Notes: generated by a model not told the origin, from the sequence alone. 64,000 bases of DNA from Poecilobothrus nobilitatus (GCA_947095535.1 OX352773.1:106282185-106346184); one strand, 5' to 3'. Counted from the first letter of the stretch, positions 13,107 to 23,707 are shown. Numbers and translations are program-made.

Positions 13107-14273
13107 AAGTGCGTAATTAGTTAATTTTGTTTTCCACAGCTAATTTTTAGCGTCAATTTTTAAACATAAGTTACAGAAATAGTAGATCTAAAATGGATTT
13201 GGTATGATTTATTTGACAAATAAGGTGATAACAATTTAAGGCTATGGTTTGAAAACCGGACTGCTTTTCAAGGATAATTTTATAGGGAATTAGATCGCAG
13301 GCCTTATTGTGTTCCATCTTCGTCGAATGTTATATCTTCAAGAATCACCTAAAACAAAAACAAAAAAACCAAAGAATCATTTTACTAATTTAATTTAAGA
13401 GGCCTCGGTGGCCTAGTGGGTAACAGTGTATAAATGACGCTGTAAACACGACAGAATTTTGGTAACTCTAAATTTTTTATGGATGTCATGTATTTATTAC
13501 TAATGCTACTATCGAAATGAGTTGTATCTAGGGAAATAGAAATATTTGGTTTTATATTATCAATTAACTTAAGAAGTTTAGATTTTAATGAGAAACAGGT
13601 GTCTTCAAAATTTATCCTCTCTTCACTTTTAGGTTATTCATCATCTAGGAATTCTAATTTATTTTGGTGAATATTAAAGTTTATTAAATAATTTTCTAAA
13701 AGACCTAATTTGGTCTCTAGTTCAAATATATTCGTCTCCTTCCTCTTTGAAGGTATATATGTTTTTAATTTAGTTACCATGTCTTTTCACAATACCTCTT
13801 AATATTTTAAGCTCTTTAGCTTGAAGAGCAGCTCTATTACTGTCGTCGACGTCGTTCGAGTCCTCAAGATTTAATAAATTTACGCTACCTCCTGCGGGAA
13901 TATGAATTAGTGCCATAATGAATAAATAATGTTAGTTGTCACTGTGCTGTACATGAAATTAATACACCTCGCCTTAATTATAATCTCCCAAAATTTTAAT
14001 AATCCTTGTAGTTTATTTAATTTTTAGTTTATAGAAGTAACTAAAGTTTAAGTAAATATTATAATTTAAATTTATTTTTGTATTTAAAAGTTATCAACCA
14101 ATAATGTTAGTTATTTTTATATTAGCCTTTGATTTATATATGGTAGGCACATGTGATCAAAATTAATACACTGTTTTTTTTTTTACTATTTAAGCAAAGC
14201 ACGTTTTACCCTTTATGAAGTCAAAGAAAACAGAAACTGTACCAATTAATATTAATTTGAATGCTCTTTATTA
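11573..14273. repeat. Array monomer 4 (truncated)
   Basis: Fourth copy, cut after about 2.7 kb. Identity to the other monomers ends at 14273, where the others continue with different sequence. From 14274 the DNA belongs to unrelated material. This is the right edge of the array. Confidence 0.85.
13419..13916 (-). pseudogene. BEL/Pao-like gag relic, monomer 4
   Basis: Array copy of the gag-like relic, with start ATG at 13914-13916. It has one private substitution near 13853 (the GACGTCGTTCG segment). It is otherwise the same broken frame, shortly before the array ends. Confidence 0.4.
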
Positions 14274-14289
14274 CGACATTTACAGCCAC

Positions 14290-15640
14290 GCCTGAAAAGG
14301 AAAGGCTGTGCAATTTCCTATTCACATTTATGTGGCAGAGAAATGCACTAAAAAAATATATATATAATTTAATTTCGTATAATTCCTTTTCCATACAATG
14401 TTTATAATACTTATATGTAGCTAATAATGTATAGAGTTTAGAGATTATTAATTATTTACATCTGAAAAATTTCGATTGCAAAGGAAGGAAAAGGAAATAT
14501 AACCTTATTCAATTTATTTTTAAATTTTACTAAAACATATACCTAAAATTAATCTAACATAAGCTAATTAATGAAACTATGCTAGTTTAATATTCACATG
14601 TTTACATAGAAATCTTGTATTAATCTATTGTTTGCATATTGCAATTCGTTATTAAATTTGTTAATTATTACTTTAATTTTTCCTTCTATCATAATTTTTC
14701 CTTCACTCCGGCCTTATCATGTAGTTTTTTCGTTAAATAAGAAAATGGTAGATTCAGATGATTTTTAGTATTTTATTTTGGACAACTTGTAATTTTGTTA
14801 AATGTGTTTGGACACTATCTCTCTAAATTGGAGCCCCATAGGTGAGAAGAGACATAAAAATTGTTTTCAAGGTGATAATTTTATTGTGTAGTGAGAGAAA
14901 TGAATTTCTATTAATGAATGAGTATATTATTTTAGTAGTTTTGTTATTTTTGTTTGTAGTTTTACCCGTTTTATCACATCATTGAATGACCAAATTTTTT
15001 TTCGGCAGCAGTGCTGTTGCCTTTATTTGGTGAAAAATATAGCATTGCTTTTTACTGCATTAAATTTAATTTTCCACTTGATGTAGTATTCGCTAAGTAT
15101 GTTTAGATGCTTTCCATAATTTTCTGGGAAAGTTGAGTGGGAAGTGTAGACAGCAGTGTCATCTGCAAAAATTGAAATGTGACTATGTTTTAAAAGTAGG
15201 CACATTATAGGTATAGGATATTGCAAATTATTGGTTTTGGAGCCGAATTTGTGTTGACAATAGCTACGCAAAAATTTCTATTATTAAAAAGTTTTGGATG
15301 ATTTTGATAAAGGTAATAGGTAAATCTATAACATACAGTTTGTGTACAAGAACTTTGTGCTAAACTGTATCAAATGAAGCTTCAATATCTAAAACAACCA
15401 TGCCAACATGACTTCCCTTGGTTTAGATTTTCTTTTATGGAATTTTTAATTCAAAGTAGCGGTGGCAAAGTATTATAGTTTGCTTTAAATCCAAACTCAA
15501 CGTTTGGTAATATATTATTTTTATTTAAGATACAAGCTTTTCTTTAATTATTTTTTGAAATAATTTTGACAAAGTTTTAAGCAGGGCTTCTAAAAATATT
15601 GTTAAACATTTAGTTTTCAATTTCAAAAGCTGTTTATAAA
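14290..15640 (-). pseudogene. Decayed Jockey-like LINE RT fragment
   Basis: On the minus strand, short open pieces in shifting frames follow the order of a LINE reverse transcriptase. A Q/E-F-G-F-K fingers-type block lies near 15480-15520, a D-I-E-A-S-F-D-T-V motif A remnant near 15370-15400, and motif C F-A-D-D-T-A-V-Y in the open stretch 15023-15271 (82 codons). A typical K-F-N-A-V-K-S-N-A-I-F-F-T segment follows, then remnants of the C-terminal thumb around 14640-14870. Many stops and indels separate these, so it is long dead. It differs from LINE A, B and C. Boundaries are approximate, and nothing else was recognised in 15640-15920. Confidence 0.6.
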
Positions 15641-16462
15641 TTGGGTACTAAAAATTGATTGGGAAGTGGCTAAAATAATTTCAAATATTAAATCTAATAA
15701 ATTTGCAAATTCTCCAGAATCATATTATACACATATAATTTCTTGTACTTATCTGAAGGTGTAATAAACATCATCATCAGCATCAGGCAGCATAAAATAA
15801 TTTTTTGAAATCATCATCTGAAAAATATAAAAAAGAAAATATTAATTAATACAACGTTAAACTATTATTTAATAGTTAATTAGTCAATAATTTGAGATAA
15901 AATTTATACTTATCATGTTTTTATTTATTTATTTATTTTATTTTACAAAACCTAAGCAAGGTCGTTACAAAAAAAAATTCTTAAATTAATGCTTATAATT
16001 AAAATTAAACAAAACAATGACTTAAAACTACATTTATAATAACTTAAAACCTAAAAAAAGTTAATTTATTGTTGTTGTTATTATTAATTTTTTATTTAAA
16101 CTACATTAACAACTTTATTTTAACAAAAAAAATTGAAATATGATATCAGTACAGATATGTACATATATATGTATAATGACAATCAATTTAACATTTTATG
16201 TAATAACTTATGTAGCAAATTAAACGTAAATAAATATCTTATTATTACGTAGAAGTAAAATTAAAAAAAAAAAAAAATGAACATTTTTTTTTTATTAACA
16301 GTACTTGAAAGCATTAAATTACTATTTATAAAATGTACAAAAAAAAAAATGAACTAAATGAAAAACATTAATTGTATTATAATGCAATACAATAAATGTG
16401 TTATGTTTAAAATTATATCATAATTAAAAAAAAAAAAAATTTTTTTTTTGCTTAAGTAAGAA

Positions 16463-17641
16463 TTAATTGTCTAAGGTCATTAAATTGGAAAAATGTAGTT
16501 GTAAAATGTGTTTGAACGTATTTCTGGAGATAGATGTAGAATAGAGATGACTAATTTTGTTAAAAGTAGTACAACATCTGTTGATGGGTTCATTTCTACC
16601 GTACTCTGTATTATGTTTGTAGTCCATTAAAAATTTAGTATTTCTAGTTCGCCTAACACTATCGTTAAGTCTAAACTTGTTATTAAGAGATTGGATAGAA
16701 ATACTATTATTCAAAATATCAAAAGTAAAGCATAATGACAATAGTTGTCTACGTAAAGATAAAGAAAGCAAGTTTAATGAATTAAGTCTTGTGGTGTAAC
16801 TAGGTAGATTAGCAAAATCAAAAGGGTTATATTGATTCCTTAATGCAAATAAAAGAAATTGCTTTTGAACTGATTCGATTCTATTGGAATGAACTGCAAA
16901 GGCTGGATCCCAAACAATGTTACCGTATTCTAAGATAGAACGAACTAGGGAACAATAAAGAGATTTTGTCACAGCTAAGTCGCTAAATTCTTTAGCTCTT
17001 CTCTTAAAGAAACCTAACATTTTATTAACCTTTGAAACTATTAGGTCATAGTGAAGATTATAATTAAGTTTATTATCGAGAAGAATTCCCAGATCAGTAA
17101 TGCTAAAAACCCTTTCAAGAGTAACATTATCTATTTTGTAGTCATATGTTAAAGAAGACCGTTTACGTGTAAAGCTAATAACCTTACATTTCTGTATGTT
17201 GAGTTCTAATTTATTTGACGTGCACCAAGCTTGTAACACTGATAAGCTTGATTGCAGTTTAGCTGCATCAGGATTATCTTTAACCACTTGACATATTTTT
17301 AGGTCATCAGCAAACGAAATGTGAGATATATTGCTTAGATATTCCGAAAGATCTGAAATAAAAACATTAAACAGAAGCGGGCCTAAATGGCTACCTTGCG
17401 ATACACCGGAAGTGACCCCAATGGTGTTGGATAATACACCACGAAATTTAACATTTTGAGTTCTTTCTAAAAGATAAGAATTAAGCCACCCAAGAAATGA
17501 ACCCGAAATGCCAAAAGTTGATAGTTTGATTAGCAAAGTGAAGTGATCTACACGATCGAAAGCTTTGCTAAAATCAGTGTAAATTGCATCAACTTGGTAC
17601 CCTTTCTCCATTTGATTCAGGATTTCAGATGTATAAACCAT
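16463..17641 (-). pseudogene. LINE B ORF2, reverse transcriptase palm and thumb
   Basis: This is the C-terminal part of ORF2, the polymerase that copies LINE RNA into DNA at the nicked target. Motif A is Y-T-D-F-S-K-A-F-D (catalytic Asp near residue 23 of this segment), followed by S-G-V-S-Q-G-S-H-L-G-P-L-L-F at about 78-91 and motif C F-A-D-D at 110-113. A K-L-N-Y-N-L-H-Y region and the thumb (L-V-R-S-I-L-E-Y-G-N-I-V-W-D-P) complete the family pattern. The C-terminal 150 residues are typical LINE tail. The frame continues upstream into the fingers but is offset by a single-base deletion near 17745, so it is split from the endonuclease half. All catalytic residues seen are intact. Confidence 0.9.
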
Positions 17642-17703
17642 CAGGTTCGTAGTAGTTGAACGACCTTTTCTGAAACCATGTTGTTGTTCATTTAGTTTTG
17701 CAT

Positions 17704-19470
17704 TTATGATAGCAGTAATTCTATCAACGACAATTTTTTCAAAAATTTAGGTATAGTCGAGAGGATTGCTATACCTCGATAATTTTCCACCGATGCTCTA
17801 TCCCCTTTTTTAAAAATAGGGGTTAAGTGGGAGGATTTCCACTTTTGTGGGAAAATCCCAATTGAAAGTGACTTATTGAAAATAAGATGAAAAGGGAAGA
17901 TTAGACTGTGAGAACAATTATGTAAAAAGATTGGGGGAATTAAGTCCGGACCAGCACCCTTTTTTATATCAAGGCTCAAAATTGCTTCAAGAATATCATT
18001 TTCAGAAAGATACACGTCTGTAAGTAGAGAATTTGAGCTATTAGATAAGGAATTAGTCGATGTGGTAACTGGTGCTGTTGGACGATAAACTTGTTGAAAA
18101 TGATCAGAAAAGAAGTTACAAATTTCTTTTGGGCAATCAGAAACCACATTGTCTTTTGATAACATTGAATTGGGATACCCAACTAATTTCCGTTTTGTGT
18201 TAACAAAATCAAAAAATTTTTTAGGATCAGTAACAAGTTTGTTGCCAATATCTGTGACATAGTTTTCATATGCTACATTGGCTTTTTGTTTAAATTCAAT
18301 TGCCAGTTGCTTATACATATTCAATAAGTCGTCGCATGGTGCTTGATGATGTTTGAGTTTTTTGTATATTTTATTGCGCCGATTTCTCAAGTTCCTAAGA
18401 TCTCTATCTAACCATGGTTCTGTTATTTTATGCTTTTTGCGAATTTTAGGAACAAAGGCATCAATAATTTGAAACAGATAAGAGTAAAAGATAGAGATTA
18501 GTAAATTGACATCCTGTTGAACTAACAGTTCGTCCCATGTGATTAATGACAAAGCATAATTAATACTTTGATAGTCAGCATTAAAAAAATCGTATACAAT
18601 TTCATTATTGTAAGATTTGTGCAAGAGTGGGATAGAAGTGGAGAACCCGAAAATAAGCGCGTTATGATGAGAAGAGTTGGTAAAAAGATTATCAACATCT
18701 TCAGCGAGTTTAACCGACACTCTATCATATGCATTTGAAAATGCAAGATCTAACCACTTATTATTACTATTAGGATAACTGATAATTTGTTGTAAATCGT
18801 TACCGTAGAACTCGCTAATAAGACCGAAGTCAATTTCGTCATGAAAGTTAACCGGTAATAACAAATTATCAGCGTCGTCAACGATAAAAGAAATAGAAGG
18901 ACGATTAAAATCGCCAAACACAAAAATTGAGTCATCCTCATGCATTTCTGAAATAATATTGTGATATACACTATAAAAATCAGAATATGAGGAATTGTCA
19001 GAGTTCGGAGGGAAATAAACAATATCTAGGTATAAATTATTTGTACCTAATTTAATTTTAACAAATTGGTGATCGAAAGAGTGATGTGTACCAGTGATTA
19101 ATGGTACACTAGATAAGTTATTCTTTACAGCAAGTAGAACATCACATCCAGATAGATAATCACGAACCTTTCTGTAAATGGACCAATTACCATCAAGAAT
19201 TTCCTCGTTTGTAAACGAATCGTTGAGCCATGTTTCAGTTATAACTAATACACTGAAATTACACGACTTGGCATCAACAAAAAGCTTCTTCAGCTTGCCT
19301 CTCATACCACTACAATTGCGGTAAAACATTTTAATGTTGTTTATGTTGTTGAAAGTTTGAGAGGTCTTTTTAGAGTAAGTAACGTTAGATAAAGAAATGA
19401 GATTTGAAGTTTGGTTGAAACTTGAGTAATTACTTAGAGTTTGGACGAAAAAACTTGTTATAACTCTCAC
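17704..19470 (-). pseudogene. LINE B ORF2, endonuclease and RT fingers
   Basis: N-terminal half of ORF2. It begins with an apurinic-type (exonuclease-endonuclease-phosphatase) endonuclease that nicks target DNA: N-C-S-G-M-R-G-K near residues 52-59, I-T-E-T-W-L at 77-82, F-G-D-F-N at 185-189, L-D-L-A-F-S at 240-245 and S-S-H-H-N at 266-270. The usual glycine-rich G-G-G strand is degenerate (S-G-C-D). A basic linker (R-N-R-R-N-K-I-Y-K-K-L-K) leads to the RT fingers (L-T-P-I-F-K-K-G-D, then N-Y-R-G-I-A-I-L-S). The frame is lost about 15 residues later. The listed start is GTG and no good ATG occurs before the M-F-Y-R-N segment. The frame overlaps the ORF1 end by about 40 bases. Confidence 0.88.
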
Positions 19471-19789
19471 CTGATTGATTCAAATGATTGTAGTAGTTGC
19501 TATTGCAATGACTACGATAAGCGTTAAGATCCTCTCCGACCTCTTTAACAGAGAAGCCTATATTTTTATGATATCTGAGATAAAGATCGTATAAATCTTT
19601 ATAATTAGATGGCAGCCCCTCATTGTGAATGAGAACTGACAGGTGAGTCCTAGTTTTACCTTCTATAACGGTGTTATACGAATCATTATGTAAATAGGCT
19701 AGGAAAAGTCTAACGTTGTAGAGAATCCTCTCATCTCTGAATCTTGGCAGAGCATATTTGCAATCTTCTGTTAGAGATTGCTTTGCCAT
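19430..19789 (-). pseudogene. LINE B ORF1 C-terminal domain
   Basis: The last part of ORF1, a compact domain of about 110 residues with no cysteines arranged as a zinc finger. It has the pattern R-F-R-D-E-R, V-R-L-F-L-A-Y-L-H, E-G-K-T, N-E-G-L-P-S-N-Y-K-D-L-Y, I-G-F, E-V, D-L-N-A-Y-R-S-H and N-Y-Y-N-H-L. The same pattern occurs at the end of ORF1 in LINE A1, A2 and C in this window, so it is a shared ORF1 module, presumably for RNA or self binding (inference). It lies in a different frame from the upstream ORF1 because of the intervening ATT repeat. I know no named domain for it. Confidence 0.75.
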
Positions 19790-19824
19790 TCTAACGATTG
19801 GAGAAACAAGCGGATCTTGTAATA

Positions 19825-20114
19825 CTAGTTTGTTATTATTATTAATATTATTGTTATTATTATTAATATTATTGTTATTATTATTAAAATTAGTATTGTT
19901 ATTATTTTGATTATTATTATTATTGCCGTTACTAATATTAATATTATTATTATTATTATCGTTATAATTATTATTATTATCATTATTATCGTTATCGTTA
20001 TAATTATTAATATTATTATTGTCCTTACTAACATTATTATTATTATTATTATTATTATCGTTATAGTTATTATTATTATTGTTATTATTATTATTATTAA
20101 TATTATTATTATTA

Positions 20115-20146
<32 letters not shown>

Positions 20147-20943
20147 CTTTTTTTTATTTTATTTTTATTATTATTATTTTTATTATTATTATTTTTATTT
20201 TGATTATTTTTAATTCGATTATTATTATTATTGTTACTTTTAAATTTATTATTGTTATTACTATGAACTTTATTATTATTAATGTTAAAGTTACTGGTAA
20301 CCGGTCTTAAAGTATCTCCTTGGATGAAATTAGAGTACATTTTGCTATTGGTAGATAATGTACTCTGAATTGAAAATTTCTTTTTAGCTTTATTACTAAA
20401 AGGAACAGCGAAAGGATTAAGAAGAAGTGTTTTAGAATGCGTGTTATTATTGTTTGTGTTAATGTTTAAACTTGTATTAATATGAGAAATAGATTTAGTT
20501 GTATTACTATTAGAATTAGACTCTTCTTTAAAAAGCTTAATTATAGTACCTTTTTTCCATCGTTTATAATTTATTATTTCACAAACTTTGGATTGAGGTA
20601 CCATAATTTTAAAAGATTTATATTTCGGTTTAAATCTAAGATTCTTAGGAGTAATGTTAACTATTATTACAGTACTTAAATTAAACTTATTCTTTAAAAA
20701 CTTACTGAGATAATTAGAAGTTGTATAAGCTGCAAATTTAGTAAAGTACAGTGACTGGAGATCCGAATCCGGTTTAGATTCTTCCTCAGTTGACGTCTGC
20801 CTACCATCTGCAGTAATTTCTTTTTCATTCGGAAGTAAAAATTGAACCTTCTTAGTTGGTAATTTAGAAGCTTTTGAAGAGCATTTTTTAATTGAAGAAG
20901 GCTTAGTAACAGAAGGTAATTGATCCAAAGTATCAGAGCTCAA
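19825..20943 (-). pseudogene. LINE B ORF1 middle region with poly-Asn tract
   Basis: This continues the ORF1 frame downstream of the stop at 21121-21123 (same frame; the apparent start at 20943 is only a TTG). It is Ser/Lys rich, then has a moderately conserved stretch (F-T-K-F-A-A-Y-T-T-S-N-Y and K-Y-K-S-F-K-I-M-V-P) that could be an RRM-like or gag core, which I cannot confirm. After about residue 215 it runs into an Asn-rich tract coded by an AAT repeat. Past an indel in that repeat the same frame reads as poly-Ile, an artefact of the frameshift. It therefore ends in meaningless sequence before the real C-terminal domain. Confidence 0.7.
19828..20245. repeat. ATT/AAT trinucleotide microsatellite inside LINE B ORF1
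   Basis: About 0.4 kb of imperfect ATT repeats with GTT and ATC interruptions. On the coding (minus) strand these are AAT/AAC codons, so the expansion adds asparagines. Length changes not divisible by three have shifted the frame inside the tract. This separates the ORF1 middle region from its C-terminal domain. Confidence 0.9.
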
Positions 20944-21120
20944 AGATGTCGAAGTAGATGCGGAAATTTGTGCAACTTTTATTGTTGATAGTGTCAGTTT
21001 AGATGAAAATAAATTTGTATTGTCAGCACTGCACTGAAGTAATTCATTGTGTAAAGAATTATTTTCAAAGCTTGATTTAGAAGCAGTTTCAGGAATATCT
21101 TGGTTCGAAAACGTGGCAGG

Positions 21121-21933
21121 TTAATCTTGAATTGAATCAGCAGATGAAATAGTTTCAGAACAAAAGCCAGCATGAGTTACATTTTTTGAATTGTAGTTTA
21201 TTGGTTTAAAAATAAACGCATTCTGATCTGCACTACAGTTGAAAGGTTCATCAGTCTGAGTCCAAATATCTTTTGAGTTGCGACTTAGATACATTTGGTT
21301 GTATCTAAATGTATCAAAAGATGTATCAAGACTATCATCAAGTTTCATACCCATATTCGAAATTTCTTTTCTTAATGAACCTATCTGCTCATTAAATTTC
21401 TCTGCAACGTCAGTAGTAGTGTCTATAAATTTTGAATTAAAAAGTTTTTGCAGTTGTGAGTTAATAGAAGATTTTAACTCATTGGTTAATGATTTGATAG
21501 ATTCATTAGTAGAATTTAATGCCGAGATAAACTCATCTTTATTGAGCACAGCGTTCTGCTTCAAAGTATCCTTCTGCTTTAGTGATGTTCTGCTCAAGGT
21601 AGTATTGAGGGCTTCATAAACTTTAGCCATTTCATTAAATGACGCGGAGTTGTATTTAATTATGTCGTTACATCTAGCTGCAAGTCCTTTGTACTCATCT
21701 TTAATGTTATTGAACGAAGATTTGACTTCATCCAATAACATATTAATGCTGGAGTGATAATCCAAGCATTCGTCACATACAAAGTATTGAGCCAGGAATG
21801 CAGAATACCACACTCTAGGAGCGTTTAAACAAACTCCGTGGAAGCGCTTCTTACAAAAACTCCTGCATGTAACAGTTTCGGTTTTTGCGTCATAAACTGT
21901 GCAGCTTGAACTATTGCATTTAACCGAGTTCAT
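21121..21933 (-). pseudogene. LINE B ORF1 N-terminus, PHD-like zinc finger and coiled coil
   Basis: Start of ORF1, with an ATG at the expected place. Residues about 5-56 form a Cys/His cluster (C-x-x-x-x-C, C-x-x-x-C, H-G-V-C, C-D-E-C) like the PHD-type fingers found at the N-terminus of many Jockey/CR1-group ORF1 proteins. A long predicted helix follows (about 60-200, rich in K, E, N, S and L) and probably mediates oligomerisation. A TAA at 21121-21123 interrupts the frame, which then continues to about 20240. The role is to coat LINE RNA (family knowledge); no domain here has a known enzymatic activity. Confidence 0.75.
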
Positions 21934-21960
21934 TTTTGATTATATAAATAGTATTTACTT

Positions 21961-22382
21961 TAACAATTAAAAAAACGGCAATTTAAAAAGAGTTCAAAGT
22001 TTTTAGCAAAAGTACTAGCAGAATACACAATAAATTAATAAAAGTAAATTAAAAAAGAAAAAAAAAAGCTGATTCTAATTTAATTTTTTTTTTTTTTTTT
22101 AATTTTTTTGTTAAAATTTAAAAGAGGAATAAGCTATTTAATTTTACAAAAGCACTGTTTACAAGTTTATAAAAATGAGTTCAACACAGTGTTTTTCTTC
22201 TTTTTTTTATTTTTATTATGAAATAGTAAGAATATTAAAATGTTATATTAATATTATTATTTTAAAGTTAAAGTTAAAAATAAAATTAAGAATAAATTAG
22301 TTAAGCGTCTGATAAGAGAATGATTAATTATGTATATCCAATTGTCAAATTAAGCAAATAAACTATTCTGCTCTTCTAATCT
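21961..22382. other. A+T-rich spacer without recognised genes
   Basis: Homopolymer-rich sequence, including a T-run at 22085-22100. It may include the 5' UTR of LINE B. No TATA or PSE-like promoter at the spacing expected for a U6 gene is evident immediately before 22383. Confidence 0.5.
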
Positions 22383-22489
22383 GTTCTTGCTTCGGCAGAA
22401 CTTATACTAAAATTGGAACGGTACAAAGCAGATTAGCATGTCCCCTGCGCACGGATGACACGCAAAAGCGTGAAGCGTTCCACATTTTT
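22383..22489 (+). ncRNA. U6 spliceosomal snRNA-like copy (retro-pseudogene)
   Basis: A 107-base stretch follows U6 snRNA end to end. It has the 5' stem-loop (GTTCTTGCTTCGGCAGAAC), the central region around ACTAAAATTGGAAC, the AGC triad in GATTAGCATG, and the 3' part ending GTTCCACATTTTT. U6 base-pairs with U4/U2 and the 5' splice site and forms the spliceosome core. Compared with the insect U6 I know, several bases differ. The usually invariant ACAGAGA box reads ACAAAGC, and one base after the AGC triad region is changed. With no obvious upstream promoter and a LINE fused directly to its 3' end, it is most likely a dead retro-copy. Confidence 0.9.
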
Positions 22490-23230
22490 AGTAAGAATTA
22501 AATTTATGAAAATTATAGAAAGCTTTTTAAAAAACAGGAAAATAGTTAAAAGTTGGAGAGGAGCATATTCGTCTGTTAAAAAATACAATGGCATACCACA
22601 AGTCTCCCCGCTTTCAGATCACTTATTTAATACGTTCATATCTTCTATAATAAGGGCCTCTAATCAAACTGAAGGTCTACGCTATCTCATAGACGCAGAT
22701 AATGTTCTGTTATATGCTGCAAGAAATGACAACCAAATTTCTGTTACACTTCAGCAAGGCTTAAAGTTATTGAAACACTGGTCAGATAACAACAGAGGAA
22801 AATTCCCAAGCAACAAAATAGAATGTATACATATCTGCGGAAAGAGAAATTGCTTGGGAAGCCCCCTTAATATTCATAATCAAACGATAAGAGCCGTCAA
22901 TGAAATTTCGATATTAGGACTTACTTTTAACAAATCTTTAAAGTTCAAGCCACACATAAACTAGTAACAAGACAAAAAAAAAACAAATAATCTGTTAAAA
23001 ATCTGTGGAAACTATATATAGAAAATGTGTAGAAACAAATACGGACCAATAATTAATGTAGCCACTCAAATAGCAAAACCAATGCAAGTAACAAAAATTG
23101 ATTATGCAGTTTCAGTGTAAGGGTTTTGTACAAAAGCTCAAGTATCCAAAATCCAGATACAATTAAATCAATATTGCCTGGTTGATAAAATTTGGGATCT
23201 GCTAACTCCAGACTTATTATGTGCTCCCAA
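22490..23230 (+). pseudogene. 5'-truncated LINE RT fused to the U6 copy
   Basis: It begins right after the U6 T-run, in the same orientation. The frame open to 22964 reads as the middle of a LINE reverse transcriptase: G-I-P-Q-V-S-P-L-S (normally PQGSPLSP-like), then Y-L-I-D-A-D-N-V-L-L-Y where the Y/F-A-D-D motif C should be, then a typical K-H-W-S-D-N-N-R-G-K-F region and I-L-G-L-T-F-N-K-S-L-K-F-K-P-H-I. After 22964, frameshifted remnants continue (N-N-L-L-K-I-C-G, V-S-K-I-Q-I-Q-L-N-Q) to about 23200. Missing motif residues and stops show it is dead. It is a different lineage from LINE A and B. Confidence 0.7.
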
Positions 23231-23366
23231 TTTTGTTGTGGTTGTATTTGGTTGGGGGTAGAATATTTGTTAATCTTTTTGTTACCAGTGTGTTAATATT
23301 AAATTGTTTCATTGTTAAATTGTTTGTTTAATTTTTTGGTTTTAAAGTTACATTTACTATATTTAT

Positions 23367-23703
23367 ATTTTTTTTTATTTAATTTCAGAAAATTTTACAT
23401 TGTGTATAAGAAATTAAATTAGTCTTAATCTTAATATTTAAATTAATGTACAATTAACATAGTAATAATATAGCTATATAGATTATAGATTTATAAAATA
23501 TAAATTTTTTAATTAAAATTTAACTTATTAATCTGACTGTTATTTTCTAAAATTATTAATACGCTGTTTTAGAAATTATTTGAACTTTTCAGCATTTTTG
23601 TAATTCTTTATGTAATCCGGTAAATTGTTATATAATTTAACTGCGCTATTTTTCAGACTATTATGTTTGGTGAACGTTCTAGCTTTGGGTATATTTAGTT
23701 TAA
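23367..23703 (-). mobile_element. LINE A1, 3' segment (outside the DNA transposon)
   Basis: Minus-strand 3' end of LINE A1. Codons in 23590-23703 read K-A-R-T-F-T-K-H-N-S, then N-S-A-V-K-L-Y-N-N-L-P-D-Y-I-K-N, matching the tail of the LINE A2 RT (A-I-K-M-F-N-A-L-P). The 3' UTR at 23370-23410 shares a TGTGTATAAGAAATTAAATT stretch with the LINE A2 3' UTR at 54730. It ends in an A-tail (T-run) near 23358-23367. The AATT at 23704-23707 is the target-site duplication of the adjoining transposon. Confidence 0.75.
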
Positions 23704-23707
23704 AATT

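Larger units (their letters stand above)
1..14273. repeat. Tandem array of 3.85-3.86 kb TE-derived monomer
   Basis: The same sequence recurs at offsets of 3852, 3860 and 3860 bases: position 1 aligns with 3853, 7713 and 11573. Similarity stops abruptly at 14273, giving about 3.7 copies, with the left end outside the window. Copies differ only by scattered substitutions and small indels. Each monomer joins an internally deleted LINE fragment on + to a BEL/Pao-like gag relic on -, so dispersed transposon debris has been amplified as a satellite. The stops and the RT deletion are shared by all copies, so decay came before amplification. Confidence 0.95.
15920..21960 (-). mobile_element. LINE B, near full-length non-LTR retrotransposon
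   Basis: A two-ORF LINE on the minus strand. Order in transcription: ORF1 (21933 to 19430), ORF2 (about 19470 to 16463), a 3' UTR of roughly 0.5 kb, and a TAAATAAATAAA-type tail at about 15920-15942. The damage is light: one in-frame stop and one repeat-induced frameshift in ORF1, and one single-base frameshift in ORF2. It therefore looks like a fairly recent insertion. The RT and endonuclease sequences place it in the broad Jockey/CR1 assemblage; clade assignment needs a tree. The 5' end is uncertain (about 21950-22080), and no TSD was identified. Confidence 0.85.

Noticed and set aside
19907..20203. Poly-Ile frame on + (98 codons)
   Set aside because: Reading of the ATT microsatellite; not a gene.
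20482..20679. 65-codon frame on + opposite LINE B ORF1
   Set aside because: Antisense shadow of ORF1, Phe/Ile rich, without motif.
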